DNA of 64,000 nt from Polytrichum commune (taxonomy: Eukaryota > Streptophyta > Polytrichopsida > Polytrichales > Polytrichaceae). The notes beneath the pieces were generated by a model. The model did no database searches. It was not told the DNA's origin and saw only the letters and a program-made list of their open reading frames with translations. This document shows, piece by piece, positions 22,132 to 34,651 of this stretch (positions are counted from its first letter, which is position 1; every line of letters begins with the position of its first letter). The translations under genes were made by a program, and so were the position numbers. The stretch is from contig OX485805.1 in NCBI GenBank assembly GCA_950295325.1, forward strand, positions 51,486,758 through 51,550,757, given 5' to 3'.

Positions 22132-22319
22132 CCTAGGTGGACGAACCCCCACCATGCATAAATTTGACTTGGAGTACAAAATGGCTTTGGTAAGCCTCGT
22201 CGAATGGGAGTTGGCACGAGGACCAAAGCTCTTATTGGATTCCATAATAATATATAATAATGATGCAGATAGACCTCGATATACCGAATAGCAATCCACT
22301 ATGAAAATGGTACCCAGGT

Positions 22320-22640
22320 TTATTGTGTTTAAAGGCCCAACGTATGCAGGGGTATGCCTATGCGAGGTACACCTACGCCCAGTTGGGAGCTGGGGGCACC
22401 ACAGTCCGCCACTTGGCAGTCACAGGGCGCTTCACAGAATCGCGTTCACACAGCCAGGGAGCCGGTTATCTCAATCCCGCGTGAACCAAGGGAGTGGTGA
22501 GGAATCTAGAGGGTCGGCATCCAACGGTCACGATTGGTTTGTCCCTGGATGGTTGCGTGGATGGGTGGGGGGGGGGGGCTGGATGTCAGAGTGGATGATA
22601 TTCGGGCAGTTTGCGATGATCTTGGGATCTGGGCGTCTTC
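22320..22640. other. Short GC-richer island with G run
   Basis: A 0.3-kb GC-richer block in AT-rich DNA, ending in a 13-14 G run near 22566-22579. An open frame on the plus strand shows no domain. It could be a transposon-borne or promoter fragment; nothing decides between these. Confidence 0.35.
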
Positions 22641-22929
22641 AGTGAAGTAATGGCCCCATGTTTTTGTATGCTCATTAGGTGGATGATAAGCATTCATCCA
22701 AGTGTTTGCATCTACATCTTTTGCTTTATTGGCTCTGCTGTAGAGCAGAGCTCTTGTATTTTCTCGTTCTTAAACTTGTACTTAAATGTAAAATGTACGT
22801 GGATGAATGTGGAAAATAAAAACTAGGGAGGCACCTAAGTTAATTCCACCACTTTTAAATTAAGACATGGGGGGGGGGGGGGGGTTATGCAACCAAAGAT
22901 AAATCATGCAGTGGTCTCTTTGAGGTAGA

Positions 22930-23186
22930 ATCACTATATTCGTTAATTTGGGACTTTTTCGGCATTTTGAGACAGTTACAAATATAAGAACATGGATAAA
23001 ATCACACAGGTATTGGAGAATGTTGTAAGATGCAAATACTTTGAAGCGGGTGTTCATGTCAAGAACCCAATTAAGAACTCATATCAAGATGGTGTAGGTA
23101 GGACGACCCAAACATTAGACCATGTTGTTGTGGTCCATATATTAATTTGAGACAAGAGAAAGTCTCAAATTAACGAATATAGTGAT
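22930..23186. mobile_element. 257-bp MITE with 27-bp inverted repeats
   Basis: ATCACTATATTCGTTAATTT at the left is matched by the reverse complement at the right (AAATTAACGAATATAGTGAT), one mismatch further inside. TAGA occurs on both flanks (22926-22929, 23187-23190). Non-coding. A 17-G homopolymer lies just upstream, near 22868. Confidence 0.65.
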
Positions 23187-23522
23187 TAGAGGCTAATATC
23201 ATCTTTATGGGGCTAATTGAAAGAAAGACTTCAGACTTCCTAATATTGACTTTTCAAATAATGATTGAAACTTATCTCTCATGGGGTTATATAGGGGACG
23301 CTCCTAAAAAAAGTGTGCCTCTTTTCAACTACATTATAAAAGAAAAAGTGGCATAGGCTATGAACTCTAGAGATGGGGATAATTTACAAACATCCAGTTT
23401 CGATGGCAAGTCTATGATTCGGGGTGCGGTAAGTAGCAATGATCTTACGCTGTGGTGGTGCCAATGCTCGTTTCAAGTACATTTCACATTCATGTTTGAG
23501 GGAATCCTTGAGATGTAGGTAA

Positions 23523-23655
23523 TCTACACTGAATAGGATATTTTGTGTCAGTATGGTAATTTTTTTAGATAATGCTCCTTATGAATAAGTGAATAAATAT
23601 TGTCATGGATGATGAATGAGTTCATCCATTGGCCAAAACCCTACCTTCTATTGTG
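23523..23655 (-). mobile_element. MITE family A, truncated copy
   Basis: It starts ctacactgaataggatattt and shares 'gtcatggatgatgaatgagttcatccattggc' type sequence (in two parts) with the copy at 36415-36774, then stops matching near 23655. Confidence 0.5.
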
Positions 23656-26600
23656 AGCAACTTCAACAAGTGGCATAAGAAGAAGAATAAGAAGAGAAGA
23701 AGGCACTCCACTTATTGACATGTGTCGCAATGCAGGGGTGTGGGTTGACCTCTTATTAGGTATTATTAACTACACATTATGTAGTTAGGAATTTGGATAT
23801 GACAAAAACTAGAGAAACACTTAGGGAAGACTTGAAAGTTGATCCTTGTATCATCTAGGTGTCTCAAATAAGATTCATTAGGATGAACATAAGGTTATGT
23901 CATGTTATTTTGGGTGTTAGAGTCACAATTCACTTAGTTTAACACAAAGATTTTAAAACCACTGAGTCACAATACATGCATATTGTGATTATCACTTGAC
24001 CTCACACTATGGCAGTGAGTTCATTTTAATATGATTTTCATAATTAAAATTTTTAATTATATTATCAAACAATGGCCTTGAGTTATTATTCTTTCACTAA
24101 TCAAATCTCTAGAGTATGACTTAGTGGCTTAGATCAGAATGACTTGGTCAATTTCATAACTTACTTTGGTACGGTCATCTCCGTCACTTGGACTTCTCAG
24201 TAGCCCTCCATAGTCCATAGTCTCTCTTGGGTACCTCTTGGCCTTCTAAAGATTATCAACCATTCATTACTATCTTCAAGGGTTCCACATAAAAGAAACA
24301 CTTATAATATGCATTTATACTACAATTCCACAAAATGAAAATTAGTTCCCTTGAAAATGTATCAACACATTAAGGCGATGGTCTTTTTTGAGATCTCATC
24401 CCTAAGCATTGAATACTTCTCTTTGAGGATATCAATGAGAAATTTGGATTAAGCTCATCAATCACATAATCTTGTGAGATCATTTAAAGTTGGATACTCA
24501 AGGCAATCTTACATCTTATAATCAATCCTCTATACTCCTCTTAAACAATTACTTTCGAGTCATTCTCCCTAACTCATTATAGTCCTCCATGGGTTCTCTT
24601 AGACTACATGGTCTCTTTCATCTGACAATCAATTTGCTACCAAGAATTTCCCTTGCTTGATTTTGTAGGCAATCATTTATCGCAGTACGGCCTATTTCAT
24701 ATTATAAACAAGTCCATGTTGCATATATGACAACAAACAAAAAGTTGAGCCAATAACATGTCAAGTGGAGGTGTGGAATGCATCTTCATCGAGTCATGTT
24801 AGTGTTACATGTCATGAATATTGTAGTTCACAATCCAAGCATGTGCAATCATAGAACAAAGACTCAAGTAAGAATGGATTCTTTGAAGTCCTAAAGTTGT
24901 CCACGACAATATACTTAGTTGCATCAGAATCATATACATGCATCTTTTTTCATATGGACATGAGATATGCTTAGAAGCATGCAACTAGGTTTGTATGTGC
25001 AAATTTGTGTTTAAACTTGATTATCGTAATGTTATTTCCATCAGAAATATCCGTGGTCCCAAATGTAATCAATGGGTTTCTACACCTTCTAGTGAATGAC
25101 ATATATGAAACAAGAAAAATTGCAAGCATAAAAAGTTATGTAAAGTTGTTTAATCCAATTTTCTCTAACATTCTAATTTTACTTGAATCTCAATGTAAGA
25201 CTACAAGCAATATTGAAGGCCATGAATGGTAACATCATCAAAGCTTAATTCTTTTATAATTCATGTTAATCCTTAAAAGGTCAATGTGCGTATTCTAAAA
25301 AAAAAGATGACTTAAGATTTTTAAACTTTCAAATCTCAAGTTTTATTTACACTACAAGCTTAATTGTTACAAATCACATTAAATATTACATTCATACATT
25401 TGGAAGGTGAAGTTAATAGTGACATGCTCAAAATTCATGATAAGAACTTGATTGCAATATGATTGTGTGACAACATATCAAGGTAACTGTAAGCCACATT
25501 TTTGGCCATGGCCCAGTCAGAGCGGGCCAATTCAAAATTTGATGGTTTTGAATTGATGTTTGGTAGTTATAATCTCATCTATAGTAGGATTAGAAGGCTA
25601 TTGCCATGATAAGTTGGTTATTATCCATAACTACCTTCACCTTCCTCCAGACTTAATGAGGAGAAGGTTGGCCAAGGAAGAAGAAGCTATTTTTATATGT
25701 AGAAATAGGCACAATCACATAGAAGGCAATAGACTTAGAAATCATTGATGCTCAATGATTGAGATTCGATAGATAGGCATTTGGCCGAGAATGCAATATA
25801 CTTGCAAAACCGAGTGATTCGGATTCTTGGACTCATTTAATTATGATAAGCAAGTAAGTTTTGTGGCGCATGAAAACTAGAATTCAAATTGTTGAAGTTC
25901 GCAATTAGTAATGATTTGAAACATATGTGAGAGATGGTGATGAGCATGGATTTGAGCAAGTAGGTTGTTAGGATGAATGAGTGACATGCTTGAAGGTTGT
26001 AAGAGTTGGAGCGCATATGAATAAGTAAGTTTGGCAATAGCCTTGTGAGAAAAGGATTGTTGAGAAAGAGGGCAAGTTTGATGAGGGTAGGATTGAGAGA
26101 AGGATCATGAAGGTAATAATTTGAGAGAAATCAAATTGTGAGTGATATAGAAGATGAAATTAAGAGTATGTATAAGCAAATCGATATTTGGCGCTAGGCC
26201 AAGAAGGAGTAAGGAGTAGCTTAGAGTAAAGGAACCACTTAAAATACTATGCTTACATGTGCTATGATTATGTGTGCAAGAGTCCGATAAGGAATGGCAC
26301 ATCCGAACAAAAAGTAAGACACTAAAAGCCATGAAGGATGAAGAAGAGTCAAGCTGGTAGAATCCATGGCGACATACAATATGTAGATTAAGTTAATGAG
26401 TGCTTAAGGCATGAATGAGCCAATAATAAGGACATGAGAATGAATCGGGCTTGTGATAGGTTAAAAGCAAAAGGAAATGAGCATGGAGTGGTGAGAAGTC
26501 ATATGTAACTTGGGGAAGGTTGTTGGCTATAAGCTTGTGAATTAATTCACTCAGCTTGTGAAAGGAAGTGAGGAGTAATTGCTATATGAAGGGCAATAGC

Positions 26601-27790
26601 CTTTGAGAATACAAGGAAGTTAGTAAGGAATTTTGAGATGAAGAGTCAATAAGTGGAAGAAAGGAAATGTCCTTATAGAGATTGAATATCGGCGTGACCA
26701 GTGAAAGGTTGAGAGGAAGCTAACTCCCACATGAAGAGAGAAGGTTAATAGCCTAGCGAGGGCGAGAGAATTCAGTGAAGCCTTGGATGGGCACCAATGA
26801 CGTTAGAGAAAGTTGAAAGGTCATAGCTAAGCTTTAGGCTAAGAGATAGATGGACAAATGAAAGACATTAGCACAAGGTAAGAATGTAGCTAGACTATAA
26901 CCTAGTATATATGTTGCACCTTGTCAAAGCATGCGATGAGTCTACATGCTGAGATGGTGAGGCATGAAGTTATTTTGGGGCAAGCTAGATGCTACCAAGG
27001 ACATTACCTTGGTAGAAGAAAGACTTCACCTCACTGAAGTAAGTTTGTGAGCAATGGAGATTGTTTGATTATCTAAAATCAAGCTAATTAAATCGTATGA
27101 ACAAAGCTTATAGCCTATCTTGTTGACGTATTGCTATAATGTTAACTTATGTGGTTGATTCTTGAGACAAGTTGCCAGGTCCACCGAAAACTAAGGTGGT
27201 GATTACAATTGTGAAGATTTGCATGATGGTTGTGAGTTGATTAAGATAACTTTACTTTGTGATTATCACAAACATAATCCATGACGATTAAAGACTATGC
27301 AGATACTCAAAAGACATTACCCCGGACGTTGTCCTGACTATGGGCCATTGACGACTTGCCAAGCTTTTGAGCTTCACAATTGACATATAGGATAGAATTA
27401 GAGTGATAGGAGTCTACGCACATAGACAAAATCACATACGACTAAGAAAACACCGATTTTTTATAAGAGTGTGAATCAGTCTTGATGAAGAAGGAATAAA
27501 GGAGTAAAAACCATGGATTATTATTAGAAACCTTAATCCAGTGTGACATTAATCCTTATAAACACTAACTCAGTCTTCCCTGAGACCTTGTATCATGGGT
27601 TGTTTTCCTTGGGTTAGTTTAAGTGATAGTAAACCTAACTACAGTATCGTTTATTGCAATTGTCCCCATGCTAAAGCTAAGCAATGTACATCATAGAATG
27701 AAAGATAGAAAAATAACTAAAAAATCAAGGGTACACAATTGGTGGCTAAAATACTAGATATTGTCATATAGAGTCTTGTGTTGGATGCAA
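23656..27790. other. Long gene-free stretch with strand-biased composition
   Basis: From about 24000 to 24700 the plus strand is pyrimidine-rich; from about 25550 to 27100 it is strikingly purine-rich with many short reiterations of gaag, tgag and aatgag. Minus-strand frames at 25837-26037 and 26105-26332 are S/L/H-rich and have no recognised domain. The bias suggests old retroelement interior, but I cannot identify one. Confidence 0.4.
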
Positions 27791-27797
27791 AAGGAAG

Positions 27798-27978
27798 ATG
27801 TTGATTAACGTATTGATCCCAAATGTTATGTGTTCACACTAATGGCCAACTTATTGACCATTATGTAAGGTAGGCATAGGCCTCATAATGTTATTGAACA
27901 TACTGATGCCAAATGTCATGTGGTCACGCTATTAGTCATCTTGTTGACTATTAGTGTGACCTATGCATAGGCCTCCTA
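27798..27978. repeat. Tandem duplication, ~95-bp unit
   Basis: Two diverged direct units: 'cgtattgatcccaaatgtta' ... 'aggcataggcctcataatg' and 'catactgatgccaaatgtca' ... 'gcataggcctcctatg'. The second unit also contains a small hairpin (gtcacgctattag / ctattagtgtgac). Confidence 0.65.
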
Positions 27979-28144
27979 TGATAAAATTTATATATTACCA
28001 AACATTATTCACTTACTCAAGAAGTAGAAGCCATGTAGTATGGGTTGTTGTCACAAATCTTTATTTGGAGCATCTTCTTATACCCTTGCTCCGACATATT
28101 GATGGGCAAGCTAATGGACAACTACCACCACTGTGTATGGATGG

Positions 28145-28173
28145 TTTTATTTATTTATTTATTTATTTATTTA
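28145..28173. repeat. (TTTA)n microsatellite
   Basis: Seven TTTA units. Confidence 0.9.
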
Positions 28174-28229
28174 GGTCTCTTTTAACAAGAGACTTGATAT
28201 AATATTGTGAAATTTTACATGTTCATTAG

Positions 28230-29720
28230 TTGAAAATGATGAAAAAAAATCACCCATATTGGTGGGAGTTGTCCATGGCTATGCCCACCAATATCTCTGG
28301 GGATCAAATTATTGTCAGAGCCTCTTTGTTTTGCCTTGATTCTAAACAAAGAGACGAATTTATACATCCCAAAGATATGACTAGAGGAAAAGGAAAATAT
28401 CTCTCCGAACCCATTCGTGAAAAACAATGTCAAACCCTAGCAAAGGTTTATTGGCACCTAAATTTGGGCCCATTTTGCATGCTTACGAAATTGAGAGAGA
28501 ATATCTCTCTTTGTGGTCACAAACAAGCCTACTAGTTGTTGACTAGCACTACAACAACTTTATTATTGGCAATTTTGTACAAACTGAAGTGATACATAAA
28601 CAAAGAAAAGAAACATGTGACATTTTCCACAATACATCCGCAATAGAGAAGGGCTCGTGCTTGGTGACCAACCCTATGCATATGGTAGTTATGGTCTAAG
28701 AAATATATTTTCACGATTGAAGATGAAGACAATGAAGATTGGAAGAACCTTGAGCAATTCATTAGAATGATTTGGGCCCATGAGGCTAGGAACAAAAAGA
28801 ACAATGTCATTAACACTATTCCTATGCATTGGTGCCTCCATAACAAAACTTGTTGCCACAAGGCAATTGAGTTACCTCAATCAACCATGATCAATTCCAT
28901 GGGATCGTGCACATGGACTTGGAAGAAACTATCACAAAGTACCATGCTGGCAGAATTGACCAGCAAATACTTCTTGAAAGTGAGACTAAGCATGATTCTA
29001 GTAAATTTACCTTTGAAACAATTTGGGTCATCACCCTAAACAAACCTAGATTTGACTCAGCCAAGGACCTTAATACCCGCCTTAAGCGTGGCAACACAAC
29101 CACTTGTTGGAACCATCAAGAATCTCAACATGGGACCATTTCAACTGTAAATGGGAACCCATCAGCCTCATTGAAGGAGGCATTTTTTTAAAAAATTTAC
29201 CACCAAACTCGGCTACACCGTTGGCTTGAAAGCTAACCTCAAGGAGAGAAAAAGTTCTTAGGAAATGGACATCACTTGGCCATACCTATAAGGAAAAGAA
29301 GAAAGCATTGGAAAATTTGTGGCATGAAACCAAACCAAGAATCTCCAAGTGTTCCCATGCCAACTCAATGTGGGCAGTCTCCCGGTTGGATCGTGAAGCA
29401 CATGCATGGGCCATGAATGTCACTACAAAAATTGCAAGTACAACATTATTGAATTTGTTCGTCATTGTTCCATGGATTGTAAGACTCAGTGGAACGTTTG
29501 GGACTTTTTGGTGAGGTGAGGACATGATTAGCAAGAGGGCATCTCCTGGAAAGAAATCCTCAATGGGATTACACCTAGGATTAGACTAAGATATAAACAT
29601 AAGGTTTACACTAAACGTGTGGAATACGTTTGGGACATGCTTAAAAGGGCAATCATTTGGCACATTTGGTGTGCTTGATGTAGGTTGATCTTTAGAAATG
29701 AAAGCATGGTGACAGAACTG
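28230..29720 (+). pseudogene. Degenerate LINE-like or unknown coding relic
   Basis: Several plus-strand frames are broken by stops and shifts. The last part (29440-29700) reads IEFVRHCSMDCKTQWNVWDF, then after stops ISWKEILNGITPRIRLRYKH and WDMLKRAIIWHIWCA*CRLI with FRNE. A C-terminal pattern W-x2-L-x4-IIW-x-IW-x-A-[R*]-x-R-x-IF-x-N is typical of the zinc-binding end (zf-RVT) of plant LINE ORF2 proteins. The earlier part (28230-29191) carries two frames of about 95-100 codons that I do not recognise, so they may belong to a different element or gene. No RT box was found. Confidence 0.4.
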
Positions 29721-30421
29721 CTTGGAGCGAGACCATCTATGCACAAATAGCACATAGAAATCACATTATGAAATTGGTGGAGCTTAGGAGTGCAGAAAAA
29801 TAGGGAGGCCTCGAGACTAAATTTGGTACCCTTTGATGCACCCGTGAGGGGCTTTGTAAGGGCAACTTTCTCTCACCTTATTATGTGGAAGTTGTCCCTT
29901 CCTTTTGCTCCCCATCATGAAGACTCCTTTTCACGTGACCTAGATCGATCGATCGGATGCCCCCTCTTTTCGCTTGACGAATTTATTTTCGATTCTTTCC
30001 CCAAAAAAGAAAAAGAAGAAGAAGCCTGTGAGTGGCAATTGCAATGACTTATTGAGTTTGTGTGTCATTTGACTCATCCATGTTCATCGCCTCGGATGAC
30101 ATCATCCACTAGATACTCCCAATTCCGTCCTTAGGGACGTGCTCCAACACATATAGACCTACATGTATATCCGGATAAGTTAAACACTACACTCCAAATC
30201 ACACGTAAATGACACCATAACCAACTCATCCGTTGAGCTGTCAGCCTTCATTTTGGGTTTCGAGCAATTTGATTGGCCGGAATGCAGTGGACTTTGTAAA
30301 TTTGGTGTTCAAACATTTGTAGTTTTAAAAATTGGTGGGAATTTAGTTGAAGGTTAGCTGGCTGGCCTCCTACATAGTGTGACAATCATCCAAGCATAAT
30401 AAAGTTAGTGGGGATGTCTTG

Positions 30422-30652
30422 GGGGGACGTTAAAGTACCCCCATCAAACTTATAGGGGAGGCAGATTTGGGCAAGGGCAGTTGCCTGTCCAAAAAATTTA
30501 AATTTTCTGGATCCAACCGAAATTTGTTGCTCGTCCGCCCGACTTCAAATTTTCGGTCGGATCCAAAAAAATTAAATTTTTTGGGCGGGCGGCTGCCCCT
30601 GCCCGAATCTGCCTCCCCTACAAGTTCGATGGGGGTACTTTAACATCCCCCA
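30422..30652. mobile_element. Mutator-like foldback MITE with 9-bp TSD
   Basis: The element is almost one hairpin: arms of about 105 nt start GGGGGAYGTTAAAGTACCCC and keep pairing through GGGGAGGCAGATT, CCAAAAAATTTAA and GGATCC. The perfect 9-bp duplication GATGTCTTG flanks it (30413-30421, 30653-30661, with one extra A at the right junction). A 9-bp TSD with long TIRs is the signature of Mutator-like elements. Non-coding; a transcript would fold into a long dsRNA and could feed small-RNA production. Confidence 0.85.
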
Positions 30653-30695
30653 GATGTCTTGTGTGTTAAGTGTATGGCAAATGACAGCTAAGTGA

Positions 30696-30698
<3 letters not shown>

Positions 30699-30728
<30 letters not shown>
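30699..30728. repeat. (GA)n microsatellite
   Basis: About 15 GA units, immediately before a family D MITE. Confidence 0.95.
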
Positions 30729-30730
<2 letters not shown>

Positions 30731-30938
30731 GTATACGAGTGTATCTCTCATCTATTCAACACAAAACTTGACCCCTATATGTTTGTTGCTTATTCATCTC
30801 AAATTTACTTTAACTATACTAACTCAAGGTCTTTAAAGCTCATTATGATGTCAAATCAACCTTGAAAAATAATATTTAGATTGCATGCTATTTCAAGGCT
30901 TTTATGTTGGATGAATGAGAGGTATGCCTATCTACGAT
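30728..30938. mobile_element. MITE family D, copy 3 (best preserved)
   Basis: The left end ATCGTATACGAGTGTATCTC and the reverse-complemented right end ATCGTAGATAGGCATACCTC continue with paired TCATYYATYCAACA. This copy defines the family terminus. Non-coding. Confidence 0.65.
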
Positions 30939-32585
30939 AATTCCCCCTCTTCAGTGAAATGACTTCAGTTCACAACACCAAGCATGGGGGGTGTGGTAAA
31001 AACTTACCTCCCTCACATTTGTTATCAATTAATTTTAATTAAGTCACACTAAATGTACTTGGGTTCTTTGATGCCAAATGAGTGGTAAATTTAATTTTGG
31101 GTCAAGGTGGCACTAAAGGTTACTTTGGTCTTTCTGCAAGACACATATGCCTTTCCTTCATTTTGTGTCATAAGTTTGTCATTTGATGTGTTTAAAACAT
31201 ATGTGTGTCCTTTCTAGAACTCTCTCCTACTCCTTCCCCTAGTAACTTGGCCAAAACATAGTAGAGTGAACAAAAGTTGTAACCCTACCAGTTTAGAGGC
31301 GTAAGTAGCCACATTTCTTAGTTACATGACTGAAAAATATTAATGATTCTTATTGGGTCATAGTGGGTCATGATTTTTTTCAAAAAAATATATACAAACT
31401 ACATGATTTACATTCATAAAAGTACATTCTAAAGTTTATAGAATCTACTTTCATAAATTATCGGAAAGTGAGGGTGACGTAGACCTTAAGACAATGGATT
31501 TTGCTTCAAAATTTGTAGCGCATTAACATACAATATGATCTTGCCAAATACTTAAACTATACACACAAATCATAATACATTTTGAAATGAATTATATTTT
31601 AGTCCAAATCCACCACCCCGTTCGGGATTCACTTCATATGTATTTCCATAATACTAATGAGGCACAAATTTTGTATAATATTTGGTTCAAACCCATTGGA
31701 GGGTTCCATGGTCTCGAAATGACATTTTTTTTTATAGAATAGAGCCTACTTCCCTTAGTATAGATGAAAATTGTATCACAATGGAAGGGTTGGCCACTTT
31801 TCTTGTTCACTTTATCATGCTTTGGCCCAACTAATATGTCACAAAACTTTATCAGAAGTGACTCACATGAAGTAACATGGGCACGTGGCATTGCCTTTCG
31901 TCCCCTTCATTAACATGTGATGTCATCAAAGAGTTTTTGGATAAACGTCCTCACAGGGGTTCCATTATACTTCGTTGCAAGTAGAATGAGCTTGAAGTGA
32001 TCAAATTTACAAAATGTCTTGTGACATGTGAGCACTTCATGAGGTATGGAAGAGGGATACAAACAATAACAATTAATAATAATAAAACCATCCATATAAT
32101 TTCATGATAAGCTTATGGAGGGTATATAGATCATATAGATGGTACATGTTCACAAGCACCAATTTGAGTTTGTGGTCCTTTGTTGTTTCTATGTTGTTTC
32201 TATATATTTTCATGTTATGTATACACCAATATAGGAGTAGCAAGTTCATTTCAATCTCCAAGAGAAGATTGTCACAAGTATTGCTAAAAAAACACATCAA
32301 AATTCATTGTAGATGAAATCTCACGTTGTTTGTTTGAAAAAATCTTTGTTTGTTCATGCACCAACATATATAAGAGCATGTTTGCCTTAAAATTGATCAT
32401 GATATTTCATGGTGCAACATAAGGTGTATGGCCTTCCTTTTAGAGGATGGGCTCTATTGATAAGGGGGAGGGGGCATCTTGTTGTTTGAACAAAATCGAT
32501 TAGGATGAAATTGATTTTAGAATCCAAGAAGGCAAAGGCTTATGTAAATGCACTAAGCAACAATCCTCAAGACTAAACTCCTTTG
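30939..32585. other. AT-rich intergenic DNA
   Basis: No gene recognised. Frames of 60-85 codons on the minus strand lack family features. Confidence 0.45.
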
Positions 32586-32815
32586 TCTAATTAGTGTAGG
32601 TAAGAAATTCGTGTGGGTTGAAATTTAGTGCGGTCCACATTAAGTTTATAGTACTTTCCTTGGTTAACATTAGTAATTTTATAGTACTTTTCCTAACCTT
32701 AAATTTTCATCAAAATATGCAGATGAAAAAACCCTTATGAAAATTAGAGTGGACCACTTCAATTATAATAATAATAAATAGTGCAGGTAATTAGTGCGGC
32801 CCACACTAATTAGAC
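32586..32815. mobile_element. MITE family C, copy 1
   Basis: Ends are GTCTAATTAGTGTAGG and, reverse-complemented, GTCTAATTAGTGTGGGCC. Sub-terminal 'agtgcggtccacat' pairs with 'agtgcggcccacac'. About 230 bp, non-coding, same general design as families A and B. Confidence 0.55.
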
Positions 32816-32827
32816 ACAACAACATAG

Positions 32828-32950
32828 TGGCCCCGGGCTAGATCACATCTTCATTGAGCTAGGCCCCGCCTCTCCCACGCCTCCTTCACTGCATGGTATT
32901 CCTGACCGCACTTGCATGGGAACCCTTCCCTGTAGGGAACCAATGTGACA
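32828..32950 (+). repeat. Direct duplication, copy 1
   Basis: A roughly 120-bp C-rich block beginning gggctagatcacatcttcat, with 'tcccacgcctccttcac', that recurs 421 bp downstream. Confidence 0.75.
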
Positions 32951-33248
32951 TTTGTTAAGCATTATAATGAATGCTAAAAAGAGAAGATAAAGCCTCAAAG
33001 TCTACCTAATTTAAACAAATGAAGCCCCTAAATGGTGGTGCAGCTGGGACATATTGATACAAAAGGATGATTATTTATTTATTTCTATGGATACAATCTT
33101 TGTAGGAATGGGGAATAAAGTCAAAATATATTGGATCAAATACCTTCAGTTTGCATCATCTCTCTCTTAATAATAAATTGGGAAAACATTGAGATATGAA
33201 GTACTTTGAGAACGAAAAATAGAAAAACACATGCACACACTACATTCC

Positions 33249-33368
33249 TTTGGGCTAGATCACATCTTCATTTGGCTAAGCCCCGTCCCTCCCACGCCTC
33301 CTTCATTGCATGGTCTTCTTGCCCACACCTGTGTGGGAAGTCTTCCCCGTTGGAAATCAATGTAACAA
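33249..33368 (+). repeat. Direct duplication, copy 2
   Basis: Same block as 32828-32950 (gggctagatcacatcttcat, tcccacgcctccttcattgc, aatcaatgtaaca), in the same orientation and with roughly 15-20 percent differences by eye. Confidence 0.75.
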
Positions 33369-33660
33369 TACATGGTCAAAATTACAAATATTCAAGTTGA
33401 CATCATTTTCATTATTGCCAAGTCTTTGATGAAGTGCCTTCACAAGCCTAAGGAGCTTAAGGGCTTAAGTATTATAATTGAACCAATGTGACATTAATGG
33501 GCATATAGTAGGGCCCACCTTTTTTTTAATAGAGAAAATCAATGTGGGTGATTCTTTCATAATCTATTACTTTTGTCCTATAAGGAGTGTTCAATGTGTT
33601 GGTTAGAGCCTAGATGTCTTCGTGAAGAGTAAGGTAAATATTTGAATTCTTGGACACATG

Positions 33661-33750
33661 TTAATTCCATCTTGATAAGAAATTAGCGTGGCCCACGTTT
33701 ATTATTTGCACACTAATTTCCCACCCACACTAATGGGACTCTTCAGTGTA
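33661..33750. mobile_element. MITE family C, fragment
   Basis: It contains 'attagcgtggcccacgttta' and 'cccacactaatgggactctt' followed by 'cagtgtag', which match the terminal and sub-terminal motifs of family C. Confidence 0.4.
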
Positions 33751-34648
33751 GTCGTTTATTAAAAGAGGAATAAAAGAGTTTGCGCAATCGGTCCCAAGCT
33801 TTGACAACCAATGTTTATTTATATTATTGAATGTCTCTTAGAGTTTTGATATGCATAACATTATCCAATCATGTGAGTTGGTTTCATAACCTTGAAATAT
33901 GTTGATTACCTTATGTGGCCCCCTTGAACAAAGTAAGAATATTCGTATACTATTCATACATTTAGGCTGACACTTGGAAATTTGGGTGGAGTTATATTCC
34001 CAGCATGATACATTGCTCATCCCAATCTCATTCACTAAAAATATTAATCATAACAACACTGTATCATAATCGTACCAATGTCAATTTCTTCTTGTTTTCT
34101 AAGTTTCTTCCCATGAAGGTAAAATAGTTAGATGCTAAATATAGAATGGAACACAACCATGCAGCTGAATAATGTTATCTAAGAACCACATTGGTTGTGC
34201 ATTTATTATCCACATACCTACACTTTATTTATTTATTTCCAAGATGCATGGGGTTGGGATGCCCAAACCTCAGTTAAGATCAAAGTTACATTAATATCGA
34301 GTGTGACCATGAAACTATCAATCAACTAGAGTAGAGGAGCCCATAACTGATCACTTAGGATATTTCGCACTAAATATAGATAAGTGTAAGGCCATGCAAA
34401 TCTTTCCCATGTAGGAAGATATAAATAAGAAGGTTTGCAATTTTTTTGGTAATTTATTTCTTGATTTGAAATTACTATGAATTTTTGAAGCCAAAAGTTG
34501 GCCCAAACACATTACCAATGTCTAGAGTCTGCCATAACCGATCATTTTGAGAAAAAATCCTCCTCACTTAGCATTCAAAACCATGGACATGTGACATGTG
34601 TCATGGCTCTATCGATTCCTTGATGGTAGCATAACTGAACTTGGAGAG
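33751..34648. other. AT-rich intergenic DNA
   Basis: No gene or repeat recognised apart from a short TTTA tract near 34215. Confidence 0.4.
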
Positions 34649-34651
34649 TTA

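Noticed and set aside
22002-22299. Frames with YIHT or CMYV repeats
   Set aside because: Direct translation of the (ACAT)n microsatellite.
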